Counted from the first letter of the stretch, positions 24,144 through 36,699 are shown. The stretch is DNA of 64,000 nt from Glebionis coronaria (GCA_025667525.1 CM046876.1:26065224-26129223), one strand, 5' to 3'. Program-made: numbers and translations. The notes: generated by a model not told the origin, from the letters alone.

Positions 24144-25640
24144 GGTTGTGATTATTCATTGTAAACCGAATCAACCATAATCGAAACAATCACAACTATG
24201 TGGTTTTCAAAGTATAGAGATGTGTTATTTGCAAATGGGTACCCTTTTTCTTTAAGACAACTGGGAAAAATGATGAAAATATTGATGAATGAGTGTACAT
24301 TTTTGGTACACAGATTGTTTTTACTGTTAATATATATTTAGGCGCCAAGTAATTGAGATTCCCGCCTTTTTTAGTGAAGCGTGTTGGTTGTTATTTGGGC
24401 TAGTGAGTATAAATTGTAAAAAAAAGCCCATGCTGCAAATATGATACCTGCTTTCTATAGCAGCGATCATTTGCCCTTGATTTAATAGGAAGAAACTTGA
24501 ATTTATTAAGCTATGTAAAAAATGTTTGTTAAGTACTAATGAAAATTTATAAAGAATGACATTCTTTTCTTTTTGCTTATACCGGGGTGTATTTTCACTT
24601 CACTAAAAAATTTATAAAAAACTTAATTTTAAAAAAGTTATTTTAATTTTCTTCAAAATAATTGTTTAATTTTTTTCGAAAAACAGCAGTGCACTTTTTT
24701 TGAAACCATATTTTAAAAAATTGCATTTTGTTCGAAAAAAGTTAAAATTTATTTCAATGGTTAAAAAGAATTATTTTTTTGAAATGTTTTTAAAAAGTTA
24801 TAAATAACTAAAATTTTTCTTTAAAAAAATAATTAAACATTTTAATAGATATTTGGGTTTTCTTAAGATAAAAATTAAATAAATTCTAAAGTTTAAAAGG
24901 TGTAATTGTTTTTTACCTTTTTCTTCGAATGTAATAAAAATATTCAAATTTTTTCTTAGGATGAAAAGTAAAATTTTTAAATTTTGATGTTTTCAAATTA
25001 TTTTTAGACATTGCATATAAGAATTTAATCATTTTAATGTTTTCTTGAAATTCTTTTTTTATGTCTTTTAACTTGTTTCAAAAAGTTTCCAAGAATAATG
25101 TAAATCTTTTTTTTTACATTTTAGAAAATTTTAAAAAATTTTCCTAAGAATATGTAATTTTTTTAAATATGGTTTAGAAAAAATTACACTTCTTTTTTTC
25201 TGAAAATTAATTAAACATTTAAAAAAAAGTACATTTTTTAAATTATTATTTTTTAGAAGTGAAAAATACATTCCTATTTAAGCAAAAAGACAAGAATGTC
25301 TTTTTTAAACCTTTGTTAGTACTTAATGAGAAAAACATTTGCACCATATGTCCAAGAGATGTATCGTGCACGAGATATGTAATGGTTGGATGTATTGTGT
25401 GTGAAGTAATGACGAAAGATGTAATCCACACATTTTGTATACCACAGAGATGTATTTTGTACTTCTCTCATTTTGTTAATTAATTGTTTGTACGTGATCT
25501 TGTATTTCCGTTGCGTACTCGTGATTATTGACGTGTTAATATGGTTAATGGTTTTTATAAATTTCAACAGTGAAATCACGTGCCCTTTGAAGTAAGAAAC
25601 TTTTTTTCAATCACACGATTTTCCTGACTAACTCGTTTAA
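24144..25640. other. AT-rich spacer with no recognisable gene
   Basis: Dominated by runs of A and T (24600-25260) with TTTTTAAA-like words. The overlapping 61-87-codon ORFs at 25246-25579 lie on both strands of one segment and show no motif. I see no terminal repeats. Confidence 0.55.
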
Positions 25641-25647
25641 ATTATCT

Positions 25648-26412
25648 TAGAGCCAACCGAAACACCCATAGCAGCTTGCTTCTTTTTCACACTCTTAACC
25701 ACATTTGGTCTCAAATTATTAGGACAATCATCTATCACATGACCAAAGATTTTACAACTAGAACATCTAGGTGTTTTCACTCATAGTCAACACGGATAGT
25801 GAACAAATAGAAACCTTTGCCTTTAAGTTTTGGCATAGCCCTACAATAGTATCTTTGAACTCCGCATCATCACTAAGCTCAATTATTACTCTAGCATAGC
25901 ATGATTTACCTCATGATTGCTTACACTTATTAAAAGTATAAGAATCAAGCATTAACGGAGTCTCATGTTTTATGCCAATAACTCTAAGATCATACTCGCT
26001 AAACGCTAGCATAGGGAGACCATGCAGTTTAACCCAAACCGGAATTTTACAAACATCCTCTTTAGTTAAATCCATATTCAAATCCTATTTATTAAAGATA
26101 ATATGGTAATTTCAAATAAATCAATGACCACTTTCAGGTATAGTATTTATATCATTCATATAGTTAAATTTGGAAGAAAGATAACCCGTTCGACAAGTTA
26201 AACCTTAAACTAACTAATTCAAATTTACTCCAAGTATTCTTAACATAATACGCGAAAACAGGGTATGCCATCCATTTTTCCAAAAAAAACCATACACCCG
26301 AACTAACTAAATTTTCATTGAATATTTGGATAGACTCCGACGGGGTCGTGACCTTATTCCATTTCCAGCAATGTGACGAAGGCGCGAAATTTAAGACCAT
26401 TCAGGCTCTTTT
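25648..26412 (-). pseudogene. DUF4283 / CCHC zinc-knuckle protein remnant (retroelement ORF1/Gag-like)
   Basis: Reading the minus strand with frame changes gives the order expected of the plant DUF4283 family: NTWSKFELVSL, a GLSFFQI block, KIPVWVKLHGLPML with SEYDLRVIG, then a zinc knuckle CSSCKIFGHVIDDCP near 25740. Stops and frameshifts break it throughout. Such proteins are usually ORF1 of LINE-type elements or their domesticated relatives. No reverse transcriptase is seen nearby. The 5' end (26412) lies next to the MULE inserted at 26427, which may have separated it from its beginning. Confidence 0.72.
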
Positions 26413-26426
26413 GATAATTTTAATAT

Positions 26427-27618
26427 GAGTAAATTGCAGATATCGCCCTTGTGGTTCCTCATGTTTGCATGTATCCTCTCCGGTCTTTAATAAGTGCATG
26501 CGGCCTCCATGTGAAGAAAATTTGGGTTCATTTTCGTCCTTTGACCAAACGAAAGTTAATTTTTTACTATTATTTACTTTCAGTGAAGAACTTGGTCATT
26601 TTCTTTTTTAACTTTAAACATCATCACCACTAGAAAACCACAATCATATATCTTAACCGGTTCTCCATCACAATTATAAATTATACTTAATCATCATCAT
26701 CATGAACATAAAAATATTCAAATAAAAAAACCAATCAAAACCCATTGAAACCCAATAAGAAAATCATAATGAAATCCATTTAAAATCAACACCATAGTAC
26801 CATGTGACGGTAGCTGTAAAGAACAATCAGATGACGGATGTGACGGGCTACCCTATGGTGGTGGCTGTGACAGAAAATTAGACGGAAATGGTGGTGAGCA
26901 GCGACCAGCGGCAACGAAAACCTCAATCTTTTTTAACGAAACAATAAAGATGTGGCTTAAACATAGCTCTACCGCTAATCATCACCCACACCAACAATAT
27001 CACCAAACACACCACCAGCATTGGTTAATCGTAGTCCAGTTATTTTAGATGAATATAGTGATGGTGGTGCGTTCATTTTCCGACATAGTATATTGTATAG
27101 CTGATTGTTAAAATGAAAAGATTATATTTTATTATAATATTAACTAAATAAAACAAACCAAAACATATGAGAGAGCTTCGTTTGATGTTTGATGCTGACA
27201 AGATTTTTGTTTATTGTTGAAATTTTTTTTTTGTCCTTGAAACCTCCAACCTACGCTACAAAAAGATTTGCCAATTATCATAATAATGTAGTATACCCTT
27301 TTATTTACAAATCACAATAAATGCTTCCAGATTACGTAGATTTTGATTAAAAATCATTGTTGTTGTTGATGTAGATGGAAAGTATCTTTCATAAAAAGAA
27401 GCTAATTAAATAGGAGCAAAAGGGTGGAAAGAAGGTGATAAAAAAAGGGTGAAAGGACTAAACTACCCCTTCATTGAAAGCAAGTACCGGTCAAAAGTTA
27501 ACTTTTGTTTGGTCAAAGGGCAAAATCGAACCCAAGGGAGCCTGCCTGCATTTATTGAAGACCACGGAGGATACATGTAAAAATGAGAAACCACAAGGAC
27601 GATATTTGCATTTTACTC
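26427..27618. mobile_element. Non-autonomous Mutator-like element (MULE), 9-bp target duplication
   Basis: Long terminal inverted repeats of about 130 bp: the left starts GAGTAAATTGCAGATATCG and the right, reversed, starts GAGTAAAATGCAAATATCG. They continue through matching CATGTATCCTC and CCCTTTGACCAAAC segments. The element is flanked by the 9-bp duplication TTTTAATAT at 26418-26426 and 27619-27627, diagnostic of Mutator-type transposition. The 1192-bp body has no long ORF and no transposase. Parts of the interior (26800-27080, CATCACC and GATGG words) are more GC-rich and could be captured sequence, but I recognise no gene. Confidence 0.82.
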
Positions 27619-27627
27619 TTTTAATAT

Positions 27628-29276
27628 CAAAATAATTTTATATTTGTCAAGTTAATTGTAATCTAATTATATATAGCCGTATTCTACTTTGTATTGGAGT
27701 AATTTACCGAAAACCCTTTAAAAAATCTGTATGTCGTATATTTTACCTTCTTTTTCATTCAACACCACATCTTTAAAGTAAAAAAAAAAAAAAAAAAATA
27801 GATTCTATTTTGTTGTCTGGGCCAGATTTGTTAAAAGGTCTCAATTATGAAACCCATTATCTTTCAAACTTTGGCATAGCTCAATTGCATCAATGAATTG
27901 CTTTATTTACCCCACCCATCTTCTTCTATTAATATGTTTCTTAAGTTTCAAGACAACTTCATAGCCGCTACAAGCTAAGCAGGTTCTCTAATAACATCCT
28001 AGCTAGTTTCTTGCATTTATGAATAATCATATAAATGTAACAGTACAATCATGATCAGTAATTGTCTTTTTTACATCGTGTAGTAGTCAGGTAACGTGCC
28101 AGGGATGGATGGGAACGAGTTTATCGAAGATGTTAACCAAATCTCTTTCAAAGCTGCAGTAGTGTTGGTGCTGAACGTAAGCACCAGTGGTGGTAGCCCT
28201 TGTGATTTACTGTATGTTTAAAGCTGCCTGAATTAACCCAGATTCAGGTAGTTTTCCATGCAGTATGACCAAACTGCCGTACCCGTGGTCACCATCAATG
28301 CACCAACGATTGCATGACAGTCCATTACCGATGATTCCGCTATACAAATGCGATGTGAGGACAGATTACGCATCCTCATGTACAGGTAACGAAATATATA
28401 AACTCCTAGCTAGCTTGCTAGCAAAGATGTTTTATTAACTAATTTTACTTCTAATAGTGGGGATCTGGACTCATGCATTGCTCTATGTTTACAATACGCA
28501 GAGGTAAAAACTAAGCCTTAATTAATTAGTTAATCCTAGTTAATTAGTACAACTTCTGACCCCTGATTCGTTATCTCCAGGCCTGACATACAAACACCAG
28601 TCTACTTTTACAAAACAACAAATATAAAGATGTTCTTAGCTTCTTGGATGATGATGAATCAAAATCAAAGGAGACGACTCAGCCAGATAGATCGATTCGA
28701 ACTTTTTGGAAGTTATAATTGATGATGTTGATGTGTAAACATATGTTATCGTACTTTTGTACATCGTTGACAGACATATAGTGTCAACGTTTTCTTTTCA
28801 TTCGACTTGTACGATTAACTACAAAGGAACATCAAACTCACTTGATTTAATGTTATGGTTCAAACTTCAAAGTGTTGTTATTGAAAGTAAATCACTTTAA
28901 GACAAGATGATGAACTTAAAGTCACAAGCGCAAGTATATTATTAAGAATAAAGTACAAACACATACACTAATAATATCAACTCATGCATAATCCACTTTA
29001 TTTGTTACTGTATTTTGTTTCGTGGTCTTAGCTGAGGAATTTTAGCGTTAGAGTAAAATTTCCTTGGCTATTGATCGTTGTAAGAGCGCAGGTGTAGTGT
29101 GGTTTTGTGGGGTGGTGTTATGGTAACATCAGAATTTTCATAACACTAGAAAATTGGTTTTTTGGTTAACACAAGATTTTTGATATTATAATAGTCTTAC
29201 TTTTAATAAAAAATAATAAAAAAAGTAAAAAAAAAAATTAAAAATTAAAATCCACGACGCGAGCCCACAACGCCAC
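27628..29276. other. Spacer with a poly(A) run and a coding-like patch
   Basis: Contains a run of about 20 A's at 27779-27799. 28090-28400 is GC-richer, with short open stretches (from ATG at 28103, MDGNEFIEDVNQISF) and splice-like CAG|GTA words, as in a decayed exon-containing gene. I cannot identify it. The remainder is AT-rich and featureless. Confidence 0.4.
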
Positions 29277-29478
29277 GGGTGGAGCTACATAGGCGCCGGG
29301 TGTGGCACAAGATACACCCATTTTAATGTTACTAAGTGTAAAAAATCTTCAAAAATATTATTTTTATGGTTTGTGCAACCCCCAAAAATTTTTATGCTAC
29401 CTTAATTTCTTACCATATAAATTCAATTAGCTTAAAAAAAATTTGTGGAACACCTGGTTGAAAATTTTGGCTCCGCCC
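29277..29478. mobile_element. MITE-like element, about 200 bp
   Basis: The ends are imperfect inverted repeats: GGGTGGAGCTA at the left and TGGCTCCGCCC at the right. The interior is AT-rich, as in many small plant MITEs. No clean target duplication is visible, so the family is not assigned. Confidence 0.42.
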
Positions 29479-29854
29479 AATGCGAGCCACGATACAATTT
29501 TCGCACCATAAACTCGCGTTATGCCTACCATTTTTTAGTTGACGTTATACCCGAAGCTCAAGCCATGAAATACCACACCATAAGCTGTAAAGCAACAAAT
29601 TGTCCCCACAAAAGCAAGGGTCAAAAGAGTCATACAAAAATAATATATGAAATCATATAATTAAAAAAATAACAACATAAATAATGTAACTGCTGCAATC
29701 ATATTAGATCGTTTTAACCCGTTAAAAACATCACCTTTTGGGGAAGTGCTACTGACAAACTGCACCTGATCCATACAAAATTATATGTTTTAACCCTATC
29801 CCATTTAGATCCTTTTTCCAGAAGGCCAACACTAAGCAACACAATTGTATAAAC

Positions 29855-30000
29855 CAACTGGCTTAACTCAGTTGGTCATAAAAGTTCCACTAAATGGTTT
29901 CTTTGAGGGAGATTTCCTAGAGGTTTTAGGTTTAAAACCTGCCAAGGCCTCTCAGGTGAAGCGGATAAGAAGTTTGACATAACTAGACGAGGGTTCGAAA
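29855..30000 (+). mobile_element. Possible tRNA-derived SINE remnant
   Basis: GGCTTAACTCAGTTGGTC (29860-29877) resembles a tRNA A box, and GGTTTAAAACC (29929-29939) resembles a B box after CpG decay. The spacing of about 60 bases is wider than in a tRNA but usual for SINEs. A second B-box-like word (GGGTTCGA) lies at about 29992. There is no clear poly(A) tail or flanking duplication, so this is tentative. Confidence 0.33.
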
Positions 30001-30256
30001 AAACCATTTTGCCGTTTGGATATTATTGCACGACTCGACCCACTAATCACTAACATTTGTCGTTCTTAAAAAAAGCCACACAATTAAATAAGATATTTGT
30101 CAGCAAAAGGTTCTACCCAGAGCCTCAACTTTTTTATTCATCAAGATTGTAATATCTTTTGAATTCTAAGAAAAAACGAATTCATCTTGAACCAAATTTA
30201 ATTGAGGAGACAAAAAAAAACCTAATATATACCTTAAAAGCTAAAATCAGGGTTTC

Positions 30257-30556
30257 ATGGTGGTCAGATGTTGGTGTGGTGGAGGGATTAGATGTAGTTT
30301 TGATTTAGGGTTTACCCTCAATTCTCTTCTTAGGCTCCTTCAACGTCAAAGATCGATTAATTGGACTTTGGTAAAAGGGGATACAATTAAGGATTTGGTC
30401 GGAGGTGAACCCCAAGGTAGTGCTCCACAAAAGCTGACTACATATGTCAGAAAGCATAAAGAAACAAAGGGGTTGCCAAAGGTGACTGAGAAACAAGGAC
30501 TGGATGAGAGAACCATCCTCAAAGTGTTGAAGAGACTATCAATGTACAAGCGGTAA
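30257..30556 (+). other. Unidentified 99-codon ORF
   Basis: The C-terminal half (from GSAPQKLTTYVRKHKETK to LKRLSMYKR) is lysine-rich and has protein-like composition, unlike the low-complexity ORFs around it. The N-terminal half reads like upstream or intron sequence. I do not recognise a family. It may be an exon relic of a host gene, or chance. Confidence 0.22.
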
Positions 30557-30559
30557 AAG

Positions 30560-31591
30560 TAATCAACGGTACATACCGAACAAAAGGTACATACTTCTCA
30601 AGAAGGAAATATTGAAACAGAGACAGATGGTGTTTATATCTCGTTGTGATATGGGTTAGATGTGTGTTTTTCTTAAGTAAGAATAAGTGAAGGATTTGGA
30701 GTTTTTTTTTAAAATTTTCGTTTATAACCCTCAAGATATTTGTTATTCAGTATGCTTTTTTAAAGTCTTTTAAGTTATAATTTTCACACCAATACGGTTT
30801 TCCACAATTTATTTTTAAAACGTGAATACAAAGGTTTCTAGTATGTTTTGGTCAAATTAAGAAATTATTAAAAAAATTTAACCTTTTTTAGTTAAAAAAG
30901 TTAACAATAAAAAGGAATAAATCAATGGAATGTTTCTTATTAAGGAAATATTCTTTTGAAAAAGTCTCAAGTTTGAATTTTGCTTTATAAAGATAAAAAA
31001 TTGTATTTGTTTGCGTGTATATATTGAGGAGTTCAGATCTAATAAGAAGATTAACTAAAATAAGAAGGATGAGAAAAAACCACAACCATACATTTCAGAT
31101 GCACCTAAAAAATTGCATATGCCGTTAAATTTCCCTTCCCAATTTAAAATGTGTGGTTAAAAACCCTTCTTATTCTTCTCATTTTTATTTTTCTTCTTAT
31201 TGGATCCCCAAACTCTGGTCCCTAATTCTTTATCCCTAATGACCGGTTATATTAATGAGATAATTTTAAACTTGCATTTTTTTATAGAAACTGTTTTGAA
31301 TTTTGTAAGCAATATATTGACTTTGCGTTCAAAATAGTGAAACCGAGTTTATTACTTAACAAAAAGGTTTTTTCTAACCAATACCTAGTGGGTGAATGTT
31401 AGTGGATAATAAATGATCACAAAATTTCTAAATTAACATTAAATTTATTAAATACACATTGTATCTACTAAAAATATGTTTATATATAGTAATTTATAAG
31501 TTTATTTAAGGCATTTTAATGTTAATTTAGGAATATAAAAACTATTAAAACTATTAACAGTGAACCCAGTCAACCACCCCTTAGTTCACTC
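30560..31591. other. AT-rich spacer left of the Copia nest
   Basis: No ORF, repeat or terminal structure that I can support. It ends at the edge of the Copia 3' LTR. Confidence 0.5.
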
Positions 31592-31900
31592 TGTCAGTGA
31601 AAGATTACAATATATGGTTGCAAGAATGAATAAAAACACACTCAAAACTCACAATGATCAACATAGATTATCAAGAATGAACTCACAAGATTACACATAG
31701 TTGAATGATTGAAACATAATATAAAGATAATAAACTATGAGCTGTTTCCTTCATTATATAGCCTTGACTTCGTCTTTTGCACTTTAGTCCCACAAGTATA
31801 TCAAAGTTGCACTTAAGTCCTTCAATATTTCCATATAAGCCCTTTATCTTTAATAACAAACTCTGAAGCCCTTATAACTTTGGAAAGCTTATATTCAACA
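31592..31900 (-). repeat. Element D 3' LTR
   Basis: In element sense it starts TGTTGAATATAAGC at 31900, directly after the purine tract, and ends near 31592-31598 in ...CTTTCACTGACA. At about 300 bp it is of normal length for a Copia LTR. Its partner is outside the window, so the outer border is judged only from the TG...CA rule. Confidence 0.65.
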
Positions 31901-31911
31901 CTCCCTCATAA
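31901..31911 (-). promoter_or_regulatory. Element D polypurine tract
   Basis: In element sense, TTATGAGGGAG stands directly before the 3' LTR start at 31900 and just after the RNase H stop codon (about 31915). This is the expected place and composition of a Copia polypurine tract. Confidence 0.7.
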
Positions 31912-31914
31912 GCT

Positions 31915-34020
31915 TTACCCCTGAAACACATTGAACAAACCAAGACTTTCACAAAAAGTTTTATGTTCTCTGATTAGTAACCCTTTAGTAAAAACATCAG
32001 TTGTATTATCTATAGATTTAACTTTACTAGGTTTAATAAATCCAGCTGATACTTTTTCTCTCAGAAAGTAGATGTCAATTTCAAAATGTTTGCTTCTTTC
32101 ATGAAGAACATGATTATTAGAAATCTTTATAGTAGAACTATTATCTCAATGCATTTCAATAGGCAATCTAGCCTCCTTATTCAGATCAACAAGCAATTTA
32201 GAAATCCACATCACTTCACAGCAAACACTACACATGCTCTATACTCAGCCTCAGTAGAAGATCTTGAAACAACATTTTGTTTCTTACTTTTCCATGACAC
32301 TAGATTTGTTCCTAGATAAACACAATATCCAGTTAAAGACCTTCTAGTAATTTTGCATTTAGCCCAGTCAGAATCAACATACACAGACAAGTTCAGACTA
32401 TCACTTCTTTTGAAAGTGATACCTAACCCATGCTCATTTTTAAGATATCTTAACACTCTGAAAGCCAATCTCAAATGAGATTTCATTGGTTTATGCATAA
32501 CTTGACTTAAGAAATAAACAACATAAGACAAATCAGGTCTAGTCATAGTGAGATAGATTAACTTTCCCACTAATTTTTGATACACAGACACCTCACTCAA
32601 AGGTTCATCATCACCAAATATGGCATTAAGTTTCTTATTTGAAGGATTACCTTCAATTGGTGTGCTACAAGGTTTACACCTAAGCATACCAAACTTAAAT
32701 AACAACTCTGTGCAATATTTTCTTTGAGTTAAGCAGATACCATCCTTTATATCAACCACTTCTATTCTCATAAAATATTTTAATTTTCCCAAGTCCTTAA
32801 TAAGAAATTTTGAACTTAAAAATTCTTTGAATTTGTTAACTTCGTCTATATCATTTCCAGTAACAATTATATCATCAACATAGACTAATAAAACAAGCAT
32901 TTTTCCCATTGTTATGTTTAACAAATAAAGAAAAATCATTTTACTATGTATAAACTCATGTTCAAGTAACACATATACCAATTTTTCATTCCATTTTCTG
33001 GGAGCTTGTTTTAGTCCATATACAGATTTAATAAGCTTGCATACCTTGTTACCATTTTTATCATTATACCCTTCTTGCATTTTCATACACACATCCTCTT
33101 CAACATCTCCATATAGAAAAGCATACCAAACTCAAATAACAACTATGTGCAATATTTTCTTTGAGTTAAACAGATACCATCCTTTATATCAACCACTTCT
33201 ATTCCCATAAAATATTTTATTTTTCCCAAGTCCTTAATAAGAAATTTTGAACTTAAAAATTCTTTGAATTTGTTAACTTCGTCTAAATCATTTCCAGTAA
33301 CAATTATATCATCAACATAGACTAATAAAACAAGCATTTTTCCTATTGTTATGTTTAACAAATAAAGAAAAATCATTTTTACTATGTATAAACTCATGTT
33401 CAAGTAACACATATACCAATTTTTCATTCCATTTTTTGGGAGCTTGTTTTAGTCCACATAGAGATTTAATAAGCTTGCATACCTTGTTACCATTTTTATC
33501 ATTATACCCTTCTTGCATTTTCATACACACATCCTTTTCAAGATCTCCATATAAAAAAGCATTATTAACATCCAATTGAAATATAGACCAGCTATTACAA
33601 ACAGCAATACATAAAACACATTTAACAGTAACAATTTTAAACACAGGTGAAAAAGTTTCTTCATAATCTATGCCTTTTCTTTGATTAAAACCTTTAGCTA
33701 CTAATTTGGCTTTAAACCTCTCAATTTTGCCATCAGATTTATATTTAACCTTCCATACCCATTTACAATCTATAGCTTTTCTACCATCAGTTAACTATAT
33801 TATAACCCAAGTATTATTTCTATAAAGAGCTTCTATTTCAAGATTCATAACTTCCACCCACCTACTGTCTAAAATAGCTTCACTATAAGTGGTGGGTTCA
33901 TGAATCTTATTAAGACTAGTAGTAAACACATAATTGTCATAACTCAAATTACTATAACCAACTACTTTATTAATACTATACTTCACATCGTTGTTAATAA
34001 AAAATCTTTGTACTTACTAG
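31915..34020 (-). pseudogene. Element D reverse transcriptase and RNase H (broken, with internal duplication)
   Basis: In element sense, an RT start (SRWVEVMNLEIEALYRNNTW, about 33810) is followed by FQLDVNNAFLYGDL and KSLCGLKQAPKKWNEK. The catalytic YVDDIIVTGND occurs twice because 437 bp are duplicated (32682-33118 and 33119-33556). Then come the GKLIYLTMTRPDLSY block and the Copia RNase H with DSDWAKC, SWKSKKQ and SSTEAEYRA. The terminal helix is shifted by a stop before the end near 31915. The duplication alone would destroy the fold. Confidence 0.88.
32682..33556 (-). repeat. Tandem duplication inside element D reverse transcriptase (2 x about 437 bp)
   Basis: Copies 32682-33118 and 33119-33556 are highly similar with scattered substitutions and one extra T. 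The word AAGCAT occurs at the start of both copies and again after the second, suggesting that a 6-base microhomology mediated the event. The duplicated segment carries the catalytic YVDD block of RT. Confidence 0.85.
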
Positions 34021-34439
34021 GAAAATTAACTTTCACACTGGTTCTCCTAACAGTTAGTTCAACTGTTGGTTCTGGCGACCATCCAAAAATATTACCAAAA
34101 GACTCAAGTCCTTCACCCTCTTAATCATATAATTCATCACAAAGTATACTCTGTGTACCCTCAGAACCACTTGGTTCTGTTACACACTCTTTCCTTTTTG
34201 TGACCTTTCTACAAGTAGGACTTTCATTAGAATCAAAAGTACTATCTGATTTAGATATTTTATCTGTGCCATCAGTATATACATTATGTTTGTTTCTATC
34301 AAAATCCTCTACAGTGATGTCACTAGGACTAAGAGTATCTTTTTTAGGTATAACCTTTACACCATCACTTATACTAACTCCCCCCTCATCATAGGGTTCA
34401 CTAGGATCTTGACTGTTTTGTTTATAAAAAAAGTTTAAA

Positions 34440-34700
34440 TCATTACACCAAACTCATGCCGTCGAGAGACATAAATAACTAAAGCATGCCAGAAACAGGG
34501 AGTTGAGATGGTTAGACCTATACCCCGAAATGCTCCCAGCATAGAAGCCTACGGTTCCATCTTGTTGTTGCTGGAGGTACACATCCCTCTTCTCGGTGTG
34601 GAGCGATATACGAGAAATAGATGCCCAGCCTGAAATGTCCGATAACGGCACTGAAGTAGTGAATCTATTGGCACCATAATGAAACTGCCTTTTATTTTTT
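34440..34700. other. GC-richer inserted patch in element D, origin unknown
   Basis: Between Copia-like linker on both sides lies about 260 bp with clearly higher GC and different word use. Open frames cross it on the minus strand (about 65 codons, including SGWASISRISLH and VYLQQQQDGTVGFYAG) and on the plus strand. It belongs to no Copia domain. It could be filler DNA, a captured host exon or an organelle-derived piece. I recognise none. Confidence 0.5.
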
Positions 34701-34715
34701 TTATTCGGATCGGAA

Positions 34716-35920
34716 TTATGTTGGCTTCGTTGGGAGGATCGTGTAGTTTGTTAACACAAAATCTTTAGTTAAAGACTCATTTTTAAATGAAAACAGAGTC
34801 TCATAAAACTTAACATCCCTTGAAAACTGAAATTTCTTTTGTTTAAGATAAAACAATTTGTAACCCTTTTTATCAAAAGCATAACCAACTAAAACACTCA
34901 GATCTGGAACCAAACTTATCAGTTTCATTCAAAACATTTGCAAAATACACACAACCAAACACCCTTAAATGGAGGAACTTAGGTTCTAGATTATACACAA
35001 AATCATAAGGACTCCTACCAGACAACACAGTAGTAGGTAACTTGTTAATTAGATAAGTAGCAGTTAGAATAGACTCAGTCCACATGTTTAAAGGTACCCC
35101 CCCCCCCAAAAAAAACACGAGGGCTCTAGCAGTATTAAGTAAGTGTGTATGTTTTCTTTCAACTATCCCGTTTTGTTGAGGTGTATAGGCACAAGTAGTC
35201 TAGTGAAAAATACCATTATCTTTAAAAAAAACTCTCAAGTTTATTATTTTCAAACTCAGTTCCATTATCACTTCTAAAAACTTTAACATTTCTTTCACTT
35301 TATCAAAAACTTCAGATTTATTTTTTATCAAGAAAACCCATTCGGCTCTGGAAAAATCATCAACAACAGTAAGAATATTCCTATATCCTTCTTTACTTAT
35401 AACCCTATAAGGACCCTAAACATCCAAGTAAACAATGTCACCGAGACTCTTAGTTTTATGTTCACTTAGATTAAAAGGTTCTCTAATCTATTTGCCTTGC
35501 GACACACTTCACAAGGACTAGAACAAGTATCCTTAACCCCAGTTAATTTGTCTTTTAAAATCACAAGAACTTGATCACCAGGGTGACCAAGCCTATTATG
35601 CCAAATAGAACTAGACATGTTACAACTTCTAACATTGCTATTATAAACAGTCTTACCCTCATCAAGAAAATAATTACCATCTTTTTAACTACCAGTCCTC
35701 ATTAGGAACTTTTGAGTTGAATCCTGAATTAAACACTTAGAATAATCAAAAGTGACTAAAACAAAATTATCCTTAGACAACTTGTGAACTGATAACAAAC
35801 TAACATTATATCTCGGAACAACCAACTCATCTTTAGCAATGAGGTTATTGTTATTTTTATAACTTCCAAGTTTTTTAGCATGTTCAATAGTTCCATTAGG
35901 ATGTGCAACAATTTTGTTTA
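34716..35920 (-). pseudogene. Element D integrase (broken)
   Basis: In element sense, fragments of the Copia integrase are seen in several frames: a CEVCRK-like finger region near 35500, and the core and C-terminal block MWTESILTATYLINKLPTTV with GRSPYDFVYNLEP, LRVFGCVYFA and VLVGYAFDKKGYKLFY. An eight- or nine-base C run at 35099-35107 followed by A's marks a frame-disrupting homopolymer. Frameshifts prevent a functional product. Confidence 0.8.
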
Positions 35921-35921
35921 A

Positions 35922-36305
35922 CTAAGACACATCAAGAATATCAAAGAGAAGTTTTTCTGAAAAAGTGATATGTTGCCTAGCTCCAGAATCAACAATCCAA
36001 CCAATATAGGTACTATAAGTACTAATATTGGTGTTATAATTGAAAAAACTACAAGTATAGAAACTAATATTACAATGATTCACCTTAAAAGTACCTGCAA
36101 CACTAGCAGAAGCCTGGCTAGCATTACATGTACTACTTAACAAAGAAATTAGCCTCTCATACCAATTTTAAGTAAGAGTATGAGAAGTACTCTTACTCTG
36201 ATCACCTTTTTTCACATCATCACCTTGCAAATTGTTAACATTAATCCTTTTAAAGCCAGGAGGATATCCAACTAACTCAAAACACCTTTCAATTGTATGT
36301 CCAGT
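35922..36305 (-). pseudogene. Element D protease and second half of Gag zinc knuckle
   Basis: Contains the Copia protease signature WIVDSGARQHIT (about 35965-36005 in element sense). Upstream is the end of Gag: GHTIERCFELVGYPPGFK, the second half of the CCHC knuckle, cut at 36305 by element C. A stop at about 36170 separates Gag end and protease. Confidence 0.85.
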
Positions 36306-36699
36306 TAATACAAGGGATTACGTCGTATGAAAGTTCTTTATTCCAGTCTTTTCGAATTGATTACAAGTTGAAAGTGCGACTCAGTCGTTCTTGGTAGAAA
36401 ATAAAATGGTTTGATTATCTATTTTAAACTAAAAGTGAAAATGTCGTTGAGTAACAAAGTAAAAATGAAAGCTTGAAAATTTAAAACTAAAAATAAAGAC
36501 TTTAAAAAGAAATTACGTAAAGGATTAAACTTGATAAAAAGTGAAAAGGAAAAATTTAAAACTTAATAAAAAATTAAACTTATAATTAAACTAAGATAAA
36601 ACAATTCAAAATTAAGCTAAGACAAAGTGTTTAAAAATAAGTCTAAGAAAAATGGCGGGAAAAGTAAAATTCAAAAACAATGCTGGAAACTGAATCTAG

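Noticed and set aside
25246..25579. Overlapping ORFs on both strands of a spacer segment
   Set aside because: They have no motif, no conservation evidence and AT-biased composition.
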